Positions 30,588 to 43,639 of a stretch of 64,000 bases of DNA are shown piece by piece. Where the stretch lies: NCBI RefSeq assembly GCF_036898095.1, contig NC_090765.1, forward strand, positions 33,995,507-34,059,506, given 5' to 3'. The stretch comes from Palaemon carinicauda (Eukaryota; Arthropoda; Malacostraca; Decapoda; Palaemonidae). Numbering within the stretch: the stretch's first letter is position 1; every line of letters begins with the position of its first letter. The notes below the pieces were generated by a model. That model saw only the letters and a program-made list of their open reading frames with translations. It was not told the DNA's origin and searched no databases. The translations under genes and the position numbers were made by a program.

Positions 30588-32430
30588 AATATTGTAATTT
30601 CCTTTGACATATCACATCACTCAATATTGCTGTGTTTTGCTTCGCTCGCAAACACTATTATCCCATCGCTTCTCTGTTCTGGCAAGCGGTACATGGGTGC
30701 GCCGGGCACGTCAACTATGTGGGTCATTATTGCTTGTTCCTCTCTTGAGTTGAGGGTGCTTACCAAAGGAGTGTCAAAAGTACACGACTTAGATAATGCT
30801 ATGAATATCAAAAGACTCAACCATTGACATCAGGTACTTCTCCTCTGTGGTTTTCTTCCCCCTCCCTGAAGTCCCAGACCACTGACAGATCTCCCTAATC
30901 TACTAGTTGAATCTTCAAGGTCAATTCTGGTTTTGGGTCTCGGCCTCTCCCTCTCCTGAGTCAGAGAGCTAACATGAGAGACATCCGGCAGCCTCCTGCC
31001 GAACGGACAAAGGTTTGCTCAGAGAGGAATGATATGGCAACACGAACTATGATTCCTACTCCTCTAAGGTCATTTCCTGTCAGTCATCTTTCCCAAGGGC
31101 TACGGAGGCAGGGGAAAACAAACTGGGGTGCCATCTGCTTTAGGAAGGTTAGCAATCTTGATTTGGCAATGGCTTTCCCTTGAAAGAGGGAGAAAGGTGA
31201 CCTTTGACAATATTGGTTGTGCACTGCGTCCCACAAAGCCTCGTCGGGATAATCCCTGCACTGTCAATCATTGAAGGCTCTAGGTGTGGTGGATGCTCAA
31301 TTATGGGCTAGGATCTATCTGAAAACAGAGAGTTTCCCCAAAAGAAATATTTCAAAACCTTAGAATTTTCTCCTTCCCCCTTGCCGCTTGTGTTTTCGGT
31401 CCCTGTGAGGCACTAGATGTGGTGACAGATCGGCTATCTTTTAACCCGTCATTATTCTGCAAAAGACCAGAACATGGGGTCATGATGATGGATTCTATTT
31501 GGCAGACTCCGGTTTGACCTTTGGTCAACATGTAGGATTCCTTGGGTCTCATGGGAAATAACACTTAGGAGAGCATCGGCGGCATGGAATTGGTTCAGTA
31601 GAGCGTTGGACCTTTCTTGCTACCATATGGTGAGCCAACCTAGTCCTAAAGAGTTCAGACGCCATTACCCCCAAAGCTCAAAGGCTATCGCCTAACAAAG
31701 CATTTTGGAGAAGACTTCAGTCAAGGGTTCTTCCCTATGCCTGACGAAGGAAGCAAGGTCAGTGACAAGGGAAAATTAGTGAGTTAAGACTCGTGATCAT
31801 GCAAGGCATACAAGGCAGTGCCTTCTATCATTGATTGTCCTTCGCCAGGCTCCATTAGCAAAGTTCTTGCCTTTCGAGCTAGGCTGCGAGTCCTCTAGGA
31901 AGAACGACCGTCACCCCATATAGACTCCCCTACTTTAAATACTGTAGAGACCGGCGCCTTGTCAGGAGTAGACGGGCTGGACGGCACTGTCAAGGCCAGC
32001 AATCCCAATAATGGGAGCAAAGACAGTTCATCCATGGCACCTCCAGCGAGAGGATGCCCACAACTCTGAGGAGAAAGGGTAAAGCAGCAGAATACAGAAT
32101 GGTTGATATCTTACGTTCGTCTTCCTCCCGTTCATCAGCTCATTTTTTCCACCCTTCTTACATTATTAAACAACTTTATCAGAGTCCTATCATCAGATGT
32201 CGAGGACATTTGAGGCCCTTAAAGCAGAAGTCCAGGTCAGGATAGAAGAGACATCTCTCCAAGCTGATACAACAGTTCTCCAGGCTGCTTCTTCAATCCT
32301 TTTAATGTAGGAAAAACCTCTGGAAATTGGAAATCAGTTAGGAACTAGTCCTGTTCTGCAGACTCGTTCCAATTTGGAAACCGCTTTATTAAGCAAACAG
32401 GCGACCAGGCCTTCGGACTCCATGAGGACG
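30588..32430. other. unassigned, probably decayed retroelement leader/gag
   Basis: GC-richer than the flanks, like the DIRS-like region that follows. Near 32,050-32,420 a frame-broken segment reads FEALKAEVQVRIEETSLQAD, which could be a gag helix. No decisive motif. Confidence 0.3.
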
Positions 32431-32730
32431 ATATACTTTAGGATGCTGGCTACAGGTTCTAGTGTATCCCGCTTTTAGAGAATACCTCCGATTCATCGGG
32501 GCGAGCAGGATGTTCCGACTCGCGGTCTTTGCCTTGGTCTGGACTGCTCCTCAAGTCTGAACAATAACCCTCTGTTATCAATATGGGCATTTGTCAAAAG
32601 AAATTAGGTTTGAGACAATTAAACTGTTGGTTAATAGGGACAGAACGGAGAACTCTTTAACTCCTCTCGCTCTCCGTCTGGATTGACTTCTGGGTGAATC
32701 AAGAGAAGATGGTCTTCTGTCCAAATGAAT
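32430..32730 (+). pseudogene. DIRS-like RT fragment, very decayed
   Basis: Translation gives VYPAFREYLRF, then RMFRLAVFALVWTAPQV, and farther on RLD followed by a stop and LLGESREDGLLSK. The order REYLRF .. FALxWTAPQVFT .. LDDWLL resembles the palm region of DIRS RTs, with the expected DDW region again hit by a stop (CTGGATTGA). No RNase H or recombinase could be read in the next kilobase. Confidence 0.4.
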
Positions 32731-34329
32731 TCTCACAGATCTAACGTAATATTTCCTGTCTCAGGGTTTCCTACCCCACCCGCAGGAGGCAGCGCTCCTC
32801 TTTCTTGCTTCAGTAGACCTTCTACAACTGAAGGTTGCTAGGCCTTCTGGCATTTGTGACTGTCTCACTCTGAACTGGCTCCTCCAGATGTGTTACATCT
32901 AATACTAACCACAATATCTTTGTCTTTCGGGCAGCGAACCTGACAGTCTTTCAGACTTGGTAAGGGAGGAGCCTATTAGAGATGTAGAGTAGGGCTGAGT
33001 GAAGTTAACCTTATGGAAACTCTGCTCCTCTTGCGTAACTTCCGGGACTATTTTGTTCATCAATGCGTTGAAGGAAGGAGCTACTGGGTGGGGGGGGGGG
33101 GATACTCCTCCTTCACTATGGTCATCAGGACAGTTGTCAGACTTGTAGTATTGATGTCATATTAGCTGGTTTGAGCGATTTTTTGACCAGTATGAAGCGT
33201 TGACTATTCTCTTAGTTAACAACATAGGATTTCAGTGCAATTTGCAAAGCTGCCAGTGAATTCTTGGATACGATAGAGATCAATTCAATCACCTTATCAG
33301 CCGCTACGTTCCAAGTGGAAGGAATATATGGAAGCGGCGACTAACAGAAGGATGCACAGAGTTGGCTCTGGGTGGTCTTGGCATCAGGATCACGACTTTG
33401 ATTGAAAACATCTGGTATTCTGTTCGCGTATGCCGGATTCAGAGGCGGCGTCCTTCGTCCAACATTTATGGCATAACCACATTGTATTTAGGTTGTCACC
33501 ATTCTGCCTCTTAGAGGAGTAGACGATTTGTCAAAGCTCGAATCACTCTTAACAGCATGACGCTTATTATTCCGGAATGGCATTAAGTAGAAAATATTTG
33601 CACCTTCTACTGTTCCAATGTGGCCTCCGAGAGATTTGCTCCTCTCCCTGACCTATTGGGCCTGCCATACAGCCAGATATTCCAGATAGGTGGAATCTCT
33701 TCGGTTTCTTTTGAGGAAAAATTTCAGCCATCTCATTGCAGAGGGAACTGATTCCCAGATTTTGCACCTTCTTCTTCTTCTGCTGAGGAGCAGCCTGCTG
33801 TCAGTAAGAAGAGGGGTTCACCGAAGCACAGGATGACTGATCTGGAGAAGTTTTTGGGTTACTCTGGATGGTTTTGTGGGAGGAGTACCATTTTATCAAA
33901 ACCTTCCCCCAGGAGGACCATCGAGGTATGAGTTTTCAGGGCTAAGGCCATTGCCTCAAGTAATAAATCTTGCAAAGACTTATCTATTGGCACTGATGGT
34001 CAGGATGACAAGCTACACTCTAGATCTTCCAGATAGTTGGTTTTAAGACTTCCACCCACCTGGAGTTGTGCCCTACGTAAAGACTAGCCATAAGAGTTTT
34101 AGCGAGGTAAAATTACCCACTGGTAGTTAGCTGGGGATGGGGGTACGGGTAATACCGGCTACCTCTCACACACACACACACACACCTGTGTTCTATCGTC
34201 ACTTTTGGCTTGGGAGAATGAGGATGTTCCATTCTCTCACCCACTTTAACAAACTGGCCTTATGGCTCTTCTTGTTGTGGAGCGTCCTTTGTGCAGAGTC
34301 TGTATGCTTGTAGGACTCTTTTGGTGTTG
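32731..34329. other. unassigned, probable retroelement debris
   Basis: Composition like the neighbouring DIRS-like copies. A 61-codon stretch at about 33,740-33,920 (SSSSAEEQPAVSKKRGSPK) has a charged low-complexity look. A short CA repeat lies at 34,168-34,186. Confidence 0.3.
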
Positions 34330-37300
34330 ATTGTCGGGAGTGGCCGTCCTCCTAGGGGGTGAGATTGGTAGGCAGCAAAGAGGAATTCTAAAGATATTCT
34401 TCTTCTTCGGGGTCTTCCTCGAAGGTGAAGAAACCCTGACTTTTTGCCGTCAGGGATCCCTCCTCGCTTACTCTGCTCGCTCTTTCTCCCATGAACGGTA
34501 GCGTAACAGTGATAGCTGCTCTAGACGGATTTGCACCTGAAGGTGTGGACATCATCGCTTTCCTTGGCGAAGCGGTGTCCCATTGCCGCTTGTGGCAACT
34601 CCTACCTTCCTCACGTCTTTCGAGTTTCCTCACTAAGTAACGGTTTGTTGAGAATCTACAGTTGATGATAACCTCGCTTATCTTTTCTGAGAATCTGGAG
34701 GTAATGCGCCAACACTTCTCATGCCCTTAGCGGTAGCCCTTCTTCCTCCTAATGCTGGAGTATGAGAGCAACCGGTGCTCCTCGGAGTTAACAGTCAGGG
34801 ATTCTCCCTCGTTCCTCCTTATGCTGGAGGACGAGGGTGACCCAGAAGCTGCTGGAACAGACTCAGTTTAAACTGGTGTTCCTCGAGTTACCACCCAGGG
34901 TTTTCCTTCGTACCTCCTTATGCTGAAGTTTGAGTGTAACCCAGAAACTGGCTGCGGCTATGTTTCACAGGCAGCTCTCGATTCCTACCCTCAACTTGAG
35001 CTCAGCTTGTTGATAGGAAGCAGAGAGCGCTGCCCGGACGTCTGCCTCCAGGTTCTGGACAACTTTCCCTTCTGAGGGAGAGTTACCCTCCACCAGCCAC
35101 TGTCCAGCAATCTCACCCCCTGTGGGGAGAATTATTGATAACTGCAACAGGTATTGGTCACCTTTACAGCCTGCGGGAGAGACTGCCTTCCTTCCGTACC
35201 CTCTGGGTACAAAACGAGTCTTATTAGCAGCCATCGACCGCTTGCGGTCTCCGTCTTAAATTGACGAGTCTCATAGGCTTTAACTCTGAAGGGTTATTGG
35301 TGTCATTTATGAGGCCAGATCTTTCAGAATCTGTAAATCATAGGTTGTAATCTCTTACAAGGGAGAAACCTCTCGTAGGCTATATCTCTTCGGGGGTTAT
35401 TATGTATATCGTACCTCTTTGAAACACAACAAAGCTCATGGAGCTTTACGAGGCCAGTTCCCTAGGGACTTGCGCCTCATGATGTCAAACTCTTACGAGG
35501 GAGAGATTTCTGTTCTTTGACAAGATAATAACGAGCCTAATGCGCTAGTGTGCATAACCTCTCACCCAGTGAGGTTAGGGTACGAGGAGCTCAGAGCACC
35601 ACCATCTATGAGCCTACCTACTCTCTCGTCCTCACTGGGAGTTCAATGCTCATACAGCTACACACTAGATCTGTCTCTCGTCACAATGAACTGTTGAGGG
35701 AGTTCAACGCTCAACCGCAGCTAAAAGCTAAACCTCCCTCTCACCACATCATAAAGTTGAGGGTGTTCAGCTCACACACATACCTATGCGCCTAACTCAA
35801 CACTCACCAACTGTAGATGTGGTGCAGCACACTCGTCATCCTATGCGCTTAATACCTCACTTGCCCACTCGCTACGTGTGGTATAGCACACAAGTACAGT
35901 AAGAACAGTGCAAATCCCTCTATGCATTACATTTTATTATAACTTCGTCTTCTCGCTATGAGTAAGCAGTAACTATATGAGGTTCAGCTTGCTATACAGC
36001 TATACAAAAGAGAAATGTCATGCACAGACATTCAAGTTGCCTGTACATGTGGATGTGCAAGCTTCCACATCGGCACAACTGTCTCATCAGGGCTTTAGAA
36101 TGTTGGGCAGTCACTATCGTTCACCTAACTACTACAAGTAGTACCGTGTTTTGGACGTTGGCGATCAGCCGCTTCCTCCTCTCCCTTTCTCTACCATTTT
36201 ACACTTGATTTGGTATTTAACTTACAAGCTGACACCTTCATAATAAATGGTAAATGGCTGACATGAGGTACTTTGGTTGCGCGTGTGCGCTCGCCTACAC
36301 GCCGTTAGACCTCACCAGGAAGGTGGAAACCTAGAATTGTACAAAGAGTCTCGTTAGACGAAACGCTCAGGGGTTACTGCCGCAATTGAGGATGCCTGCC
36401 AACCATGTGCGGCCACTGCATGCCACTATTGAGCCCCCACTGTGGGTATAATGAGTCTTGTTAGACACAATCCTACCCAGCTGTTGCTGCATATAAGAAT
36501 GCTTTCTGACCACTTGTGGCCGTTGCATCCCATCGTGGTTCGGAACCAAGTCTCGAGAAACATAATCCTTCAGGGTTATAACTCGGACTTCTCTCTACGG
36601 GTTAGACAACTCGTTGGAACATTGGTTTCGGTCTCCGATCCCTTATGATCTTCTCACGTCATGCCCGCATAGCACAACGGTCTCGTGAGAAGTAACCCTT
36701 TGAGGTTGTTCTTTTGACCCTAGGGGATGGAATCAGCTCATGCCTACGTTTACGAAGGACAGCAAACATGCATTCGCTTACAAGTACACTTGTCCCACCG
36801 AGGGGCGGGCAAGTCTCTAATACTGATAGAGATCTGATCGCTTTGCTTTCCTATATGCTCACAAACATTTTCATGTTACAATGCTATAGCTAGTCACTTT
36901 GAGTTGATCCAGTTAGGGACACAGAGGAAGCGCATCCCGGCTTCCTCAGAGGTTGACCTCAGTCTTCTTCCTGGAGACTCAGAAGGTAATGCATTGGCAG
37001 AGTCTTCAGTCTCCTCTCCTGGTCTGTCATCATTTGTACATCTGTCGAGAAGGCTAAATGCAGCCGACCCAGAGCTCGACCCCTGTCTTACTCATCAGCG
37101 CGCTGACAACGACGCTCTAACTCAACCTGAGTTTGCTCACCTGATGTAGGGATTGTGAGGTATGAATTATTGTCCTGCCCTTCTCAAGGGAGAGCATCTT
37201 TCTAGTCTTTGAGTTAGGTCTTCTCCTGAGCGATCTCCGTGTGGTGTGACGAAAAAGTCTTGGATTCGTTCATTCCCTTTTCTAGCCTGTTTGGGCTGAA

Positions 37301-37780
37301 GGTTCCCCTTCCTTCAGGGAAAGATTCCAGCATTCCTCTTGTACATACTGTACTTGCGTAGGATATCCCGTCCTTGTTGCGAATCCTAATGCTGGATCGC
37401 ATAGGACCGTTCACTAAACTCATGCGGGAATATTGACGCGTGATGCTCAGGTAGCCCTGGCTGGTGACCAGGTAAACCCAAGTTGAGCAAGATCTCTTGC
37501 CGATGAGGGCTTACGGGAACAAGAGTGTTCGCGAACCCCATCGCGTGACCTAGTTAACCAAGTAGACCACAGTTCGGCGAGAAAGCCATACGCATCATCG
37601 CATACCCATCCACCTGCTGAGGTGCGAGGGTGAGCCTCTTTCACCAACGAAGATCTATGTGAACCCGAGCATACTCACAGACATCCAACCTCAGGCCTTA
37701 TATCAACAACCTTTGAGCACGTTATTGTATCACACAGTCACAAGCGAGGGAATACCACCTCGCGACAACTGTTTCTCCTG
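34330..37780 (+). pseudogene. DIRS-like family B, copy A: gag-like region
   Basis: GGGAGTGGCCGTCCTCCTAG and the following 110 bases (GGTCTTCCTCGAAGGTGAAG) align with copy C at 46,550-46,660, where the frame reads SRRRKKSKKGSS. Imperfect tandem units follow: CCTCCT(A/T)ATGCTG(G/A)AG at about 34,745, 34,814 and 34,913, and many segments of the form TCT(C/T)(G/A)TTAGAC...AAYCCT..GGTTAT between 35,240 and 36,720. TAGGGGATGGAATCAGCTCA (36,722) aligns with copy B at 41,940. No frame longer than about 90 codons survives. The gag call is by position and homology between copies. Confidence 0.5.
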
Positions 37781-37939
37781 GAAAGGTGAGTACACTCTAC
37801 AATAGGGGTCTCCAAGCTTCTACAGTCGACTCTTTCTTGTAGAGAAGACGTCTGGAGGTGGAGACCAGTCTTTGACCTCTCCTTCCGGAAGAAGTTTGGT
37901 CAACAAACACCGTTCTGTATGGAGAGATCAGTCATGGTT

Positions 37940-38830
37940 AGACAGGCAGTCAGACCCAAGAACTTCATGATAATACTGGATTTAAAGGATACATACTTCT
38001 AGACCCCAGCCCATCCGTCATCAAGGAAGTATTTAAGGACCATCCTAGACGATCAACAATACCAGTTCAAGGTACTGAGTTTCGGCCTGTTCACAGCACC
38101 AGAGGGTTTCCCAAGGGTTTTCTCCCCGGTATCAACCTGGGTTTACAAGAACGTCATTCATCTGTTCAGATACTTCGACAACTGGCTGATCCTAGCTGAT
38201 TCGGTGGCGACCCTCTGTAACACCGAGACAGACTTTTTAAGTTTCGCAGCAATCTGGGGATGGTAGTAAATCTCCAGACGTCATCCTTGCACCCAATGAG
38301 AAAACTGGTATACTATAGCTAGGAATGCTACTAGACAATAAAATAGGGAAAGTCTTTTCATTTTAGAGCAGAGTTGAAAACTGAAGAATGTGGCTAGGCT
38401 CTTGCTACTTGACTCACTGCCAGCTCATCGGTGGCTCCATCAAATAGGCCACATGTCCTCCTTGGAGCACCTAGTGACGAACGGATTGCTATGCTTACAG
38501 TCTCTGCAATGGCAGCTGAAGCCCAGTTGGGCTCAGCACAAGGACCCACCAGACCTTCAGGGCCCAAGCAAAAGAGAGACCTCAGGTGGTAGTTATCACA
38601 TACCAACCTCCTCAGGGGGATAGATCTTCTCTTCTTCTCCATGGAATTGATGCTCTTCACAATTATCAAAAGAAGGGTGGGGGGGATCACATGTTGCATC
38701 ACACGCCCTCCGGACTCTGGTCCGAGTCCGAGCGAAGATGCCACGTAAACCTCCTGGAAATGAGGACAGCCTTTCTGGCCCTCTAGCAGTTCCAGTAGCT
38801 TCTTCCAGGACACTTTGTGGTGTTGATGAG
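37940..38830 (+). pseudogene. DIRS-like family B, copy A: RT and RNase H
   Basis: RT translation: KNFMIILDLKDTYF, stop, PAHPSSRKYLRTILDDQQYQ, FKVLSFGLFTAPEGFPRVFS, then LFRYFDNWLILADS. The first catalytic Asp (LDLKD) is retained. The YLDDW motif has become YFDNW, so the second Asp of the pair is lost. GMLLDNKIGKVFS closes the palm. The connection reads WLHQIGHMSSLEHLVTNGLL, and RNase H reads SGLWSESERRCHVNLLEMRT then AFLAL (Glu of LLEM retained). Several stops interrupt. This order without protease or DDE integrase, followed by a tyrosine recombinase, identifies a DIRS-type element. Confidence 0.75.
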
Positions 38831-39229
38831 CGGATAAACTAAGCAGAGCGACTCAGAGAGTTGGCTCTGATTGGTCTTTGGATCGTGAGGTTCGCCGACA
38901 GTAGACAGTAGACTTGTCCGCGACGTCTCTGAACCACAAGCCTCCAATGTACTGCTCGCCAGTACCAGATCCCCAAGCACTTTGGCAAGAGGCTTTCCAA
39001 TATTATTGGGACAACATAGATGTCTATGCGTTCTTCTCCTTTTTGCTTAGTAAAGATTACTCAACAAGGAAAGGGCAGCCAATAACCTGTTGATGACCCT
39101 CATAACTACAATGTGCCACCAGACAGAATAGTTTCTGGGTCTTCTGTATCTGCTCACAGAGGTGCCGAGGGAGTTCCATCCATGTCACGATTTACTCAGA
39201 CAACCACATGTGAAGATTTACCATAAAGC

Positions 39230-40247
39230 CATAGAATCCCTACGACTTCACGCCTGGAGGTTATTCAGCATATCTTGAAGAAAAGAATGTCTGGTTATTT
39301 TGTGGAACCATTAGCCGCCATCTACCAGGCAAAGTGGGACGTCTTCTGTGGTTGGTGTCGTGGAATGGTTATCACTCCTCTCGACGCCACTATCCCAGTG
39401 ATAGCAGAGTTCCTCTTTTACCTCCATGAGGAAAAACTCCTCATGGTCTTGGCGGTGAAAGACAACCGCTCAGCCTGGAGCCTCGCCTTTAGACTGAAAT
39501 GATTTAATATTTCCTTTACGTTGGAATTGTTTCTCCTCAGAGTCTCAAACATACCTGTCCTCAGCCAGAAGTTAGACCGCCTCCATGGAATGTAGTTCGG
39601 GTACTGCGATCCCGGAAAAGACCACCCTATGAGCCGCTGTGTCAGGCATCAGATCTTCACCTGACGCTTGAGATGGTCTTCTTGCTCGCCCTGGCCTCGG
39701 CCAAGGGAGTCAGTGAATTGCACGCTCTTTCCTACGACGTCACCCATTCAAGAGGATGGGGAGAGGTAATGCTCGGCCTCAGACTCAAGTCAGGCAGAAG
39801 CGGATCCTAGATTCGTGTTCTTCCGGATTGAGAGTCTCTGTAATGCAACCGATGACCCAGATCAACTGCTACTATGTTCAGTGAGGATGCTGAGATGTTA
39901 CCTCAAGCAAACTTCAGGAGGTCGTCCCCAAGTGAGCAAAGTGTTTGTCAGTATAGGAAAGGTTAAGAGGAGAGTCACAAAGAATACGATATAGGTGTGG
40001 ATTTGCAAGTTCAGAGGTCGAGCCTTGAATCCTGACTCTCCTTTGTAATCGTGGAGATCTAGAGCTCACAATGTTAGGAGCATAAGTATGTCCCTAGCAT
40101 TAAAGACAATCTCTTTAGTGCAGGTTCTATAAGCTAGGGTGTGAAAACGTCAGACAACCTTCACCGCCATTACCTGCAAGATGTGACTCATAGGAACATG
40201 GAGATGTTCTCCATCTGTCCTGTGGTGGCTGCACCACAAGTGGTTTA
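39230..40247 (+). pseudogene. DIRS-like family B, copy A: tyrosine recombinase
   Basis: LAAIYQAKWDVFCGWCRG and TIPVIAEFLFYLHEEKLL form the N-terminal DNA-binding domain (39,275-39,502). Farther on come PPYEPLCQASDLHLTLEM, VFLLALASAKGVSELHALS (the catalytic Arg of the AKRVSELH box is Gly here), RAHNVRSISMSLALK (HxxR retained) and HYLQDVTHRNMEMFSI then CPVVAAPQVV and a stop at about 40,247. Frameshifts separate the blocks. The missing Arg means the enzyme would be inactive even if joined. Confidence 0.75.
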
Positions 40248-40249
40248 AA

Positions 40250-41129
40250 CATCTCAAATTCCTTAATGGACAAGTAGCAGATAGTGGAAGGCAGACGTTA
40301 CCCGGGATTAAGTCTGGGATGAATGATAAGAGTGACTAGCATCGTCTTTCTTTCATCTTTCCCTCTCTTTGGGCACAGCAATTTAGCCTCCACTGTCTCC
40401 ACTGGTGATGGCGTAGTGTGGCGTTTCTTGAGGGCAGAGAAACCTACTCTTATAGTCTTTTTCCCTTTTGACACCGGACAACCCATAGGCTGGTGGCTTC
40501 CCCGGATTCTCCAAGTGCAGCGACCTGGCCTCTGCCGCTGGGGAGTCGTCCTCGTGTGAATACTCATTCTTCGTTCGGATATTGATGTTGTTTGCTCCCT
40601 GCGAATTCATCGGAGGGAAGGCTGCTTGTGGCTTACCCAGAGCTTGACTTTGGTCTTACTCCTTTTTGGTGATGATGATGCACTTTTTCTATGTTGGCAG
40701 CCGGCAGAGGGAGTACATATTCTGAAGCATGTTCCTGTGGCTCTCGGGGAATACCTTTCCCGTCCGTTGGCCAGGTTGTTCTCCCGAGTAGTTTTTCTTC
40801 TGCTGCTAATTAATTTGGAACAGAAGTTTTAAACTAACTTTAATTCAGCACTAACGATGCTGCACTCCTTCAGTCTGCGATGGCATCCAGCGAATGGATT
40901 GCATAGTCTGTAGCATGAATCTTGTTCCTCTTGGGACACTTTCTCGTCTGCAGGTTAGGTTGTTCTCCTTAGGGTTTTTTTTTTCTTCATTCATTTTTGT
41001 TTTCCTTAGCTCTAGCAATGTTGTCCTATTTTGTTCGGCTAAGTTAGCTGACATAAGGAGTGCAAAGTCGGATGTTCCTGTTCCTGGGGAAGTGATTGCT
41101 ACCTCTTTCTTCACCTGCACCTGTCCTTG
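40250..41129. other. spacer/leader between DIRS-like copies A and B
   Basis: No inverted terminal repeats or ICR comparable to those of the 22,975-29,728 element were found. TTAGGTTGTTCTCC at about 40,950 and similar motifs suggest a leader. Nothing coding is recognised. Confidence 0.35.
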
Positions 41130-42700
41130 TCGGACTCTTCTTGCTTTCAAGAATCGTTTAGCCCAGCAGACTCGCCTCGACAGGTTGACTCGTCTCATCT
41201 AGCGGACGCGCCTCGCCCAGTCCTGCTGCAGTTGCGCTGTCAGCTCGCAATTGCCCGCGATCGCCCAGAATCACCCATCAACTCGCGACCTCCCACGATC
41301 ACCCGACAGCTCGTGATTGCCCACGGTTGCATCTCTTATGATCACCCGTCAGTTTGCAACCAGCTTGCCCGTCAGCTTGCTATCGCCCACAATCACCCAT
41401 CAGTTTGCGACCAGCTTGCCTTTCAGCCCGCAATCACCCGTCAGTTCGTGATTGCCTGTCAGCTTGTGATCTCCCGTCAGCTCGCGATCACTGTCAGCTC
41501 ATTATCGCTCGTTAGCTCTCTTCCAGGTTTTTGGTGTTCCAGCTACCCCATCTATCCTACCGTTTTCCTCCATCTTGCTACTTTTTCTTCCAAGGTAAAG
41601 TTGTCCTCCGCATTTGACGGACAGCTCTTCCGGCTTACCGGTAGATTCTCTGACAGCCACTGAAGAATCTCGGAAGCCTTAAGCCTTGGTTTGTTTTTTC
41701 CGATATCTTTATTGATAAGGTTTTCGTTAGTTGCGGATGCACTTTCACCTTTATGCAGGCAGGTAGAACATAGTTCTATGCAGCGGTTGCCGCAAGAGAA
41801 GTCTTCCGACCACTCTCCTCTCCTGCCTCTCTCCTGTGATTCAGTTTTGGGCCATTTTCTTGGATCTGCCCCCGGCCCTTCACACCTGTATTGGGAGACA
41901 TAACCCCATGGGGTTAACCCTTTCTATTCCCCTTGTTTTAGGGGATGTAATTTAGCTCATGCTTACGTTACGGCTGTAGCAACTGGGATTCGAGGATTCT
42001 TCTCCTCTTGCTCTCTGTCTCCATTGGCTTATGCTTGCTAGGGACTGGTACAAGCAATTCCCACCCACCATCTGCTGGCTCCGCCTCCAGAGAGTCTTAT
42101 TCAACCAACCCTTAGCTTGATCTCGGTCTTGTTTGTGAACCCTCTGACAATGACTCTCCCCCTCAGCCTGAGTTCACTCAGTGAGCGATAGGAATTTGAT
42201 GTCCGAAGCTTCGGCCGATGTCTTCTCTAGCGATAACTTCTTTCTCGTCCTGGAGTTAGGTTTACCCCGTAGTGGCTGTAATCCTCTTACGGGTTCGGAG
42301 TTCTCATCTATTCGACAAGGGCAGAGAATCTGCAGCTCAGCTACAAAGAGCATGCACTTCGTTTCATCCCACCCTCCTGTTGAGATGTGATGGTGGTCCT
42401 CTCTTTAATCTATGTGAATCCAAACATCAGGCGTTATGTCATTTTTGCAGAACAATGTGTTTTCATCAAAGTATCTCCAAGCTTCTTCAGTCAGTTCTTT
42501 CCCAAAGAATTCTCCAGTTTCTGTCCTCTCCTTGTGGAACAAGTTGGTTTTTCAAACTGTGTTCAGCAAGGAGCAGTTAGTCCACAGCACTTCCTGTGCA
42601 CACTCGACCGCAAACTCTTCGGCAAGGAGAAGGCGCATACAGTCAAACAAGCAGTTAGTCCACTGCACTTCCTGTGCACGCTCGACCGTTAGGACTCTTA
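41130..42700 (+). pseudogene. DIRS-like family B, copy B: gag-like region with GC-rich tandem units
   Basis: Between 41,180 and 41,520 short imperfect units built on (C/G)GTCAGCTCGCGATCGCCC repeat many times and translate as variants of RQLAIAHNHPSV. Then come SSDHSPLLPLSCDSVLGHFL and a segment homologous to copy A (GTTAACCCTTTCTATTCCCC, TAGGGGATGTAATTTAGCTC). The tandem units resemble the repeats in other gag regions of this window in style, not in sequence. No long frame survives beyond the 178 codons spanning the repeats. Confidence 0.45.
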
Positions 42701-43560
42701 CTCCTGGATTCCAGGAGATACGTAATCTAGGAAGTATCTTCGATCACACAGACGTACCAGGTCAAGGTGTGATGCTTCGGCTTCTACAGCACCTCAGGTT
42801 TCACATGAGTTTTTATTCTTGTGTCAACCTGGGTCTATAGGATTGGTATCGTTCTCTGATGACTTCTGGATAACTGGCTGATCCTAACATACTCTTAGGC
42901 CTCCCTTCATCATCGCTGAAACAATTCCGATTTAGCATGATCTGATGATCGAAGTAAATCTTGAGAGAAATGCCTGCATCCTTATCAGAGACGGGTATTC
43001 TAGGCATGATCATTGCCATCAATATGCAGAAGTTTCCTCAGAACGACTAGGTCTAACGGCGGAAGAAGGTGGCAAGTCACTTCTTTCTACGAGATGCACT
43101 TTCAGCCAGCAGTGGTTATGTCTCAGGGGCCACGGTTTTCACTCTGGTTTGTCATTACAGGACTCAAGCTAAGACGGACCTGAGAAGAGGATTGACATCT
43201 CTGCCGAGTGGTCGACCCCCTTGACCCTTCCCTGGACTTGATGCTCCCCTTTAGATGCATCAAATGAAAAGGTGGGGGGTGAGTGCAGCACATGCTGTAC
43301 CACACAACATCTGGCCTCTGGTCAGAGTCTGAATGGTACTATCAATTAAATCTCCTAGAGATGAAGACAGCTTTCCTAGCTCTACAGCAGATACATCAGT
43401 TATTGTGGAGTTACTCGGTGGTATTGGCGAACGACAACACCACAACAGTGGCTTACGTAGAACAAACATGGCAGTACCTGTTTCTCGCAGCTCGTCTGTC
43501 TTCTAGTACGGGTATGCTAAAATGGGCAGAAGATGCCTCGGTTTCCCTATCAGCCTGATT
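42700..43560 (+). pseudogene. DIRS-like family B, copy B: RT and RNase H
   Basis: RT: DSRRYVI, TYQVKV, CFGFYSTSGFT, VFILVSTWVYRIGIVL and LDNWLILTYS, aligning block by block with copy A but with more stops; the catalytic pair region is frame-broken. RNase H is better preserved in one frame (43,283-43,558): TTSGLWSESEWYYQLNLLEM, KTAFLALQQIHQLLWSYSVV, LANDNTTTVAYVEQTWQ. Glu (LLEM) and Asp (ANDN) are kept. Parallel decay with copy A shows two independent insertions of the same family rather than a local duplication; this is inferred from differing lesions. Confidence 0.7.
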
Positions 43561-43639
43561 CATTCCGGACAAGTAGGAATGTGCTCATGGTCATCTGAGT
43601 AGTCATCTGCTGACGGAATTCCCTCCACGACACGATCTA

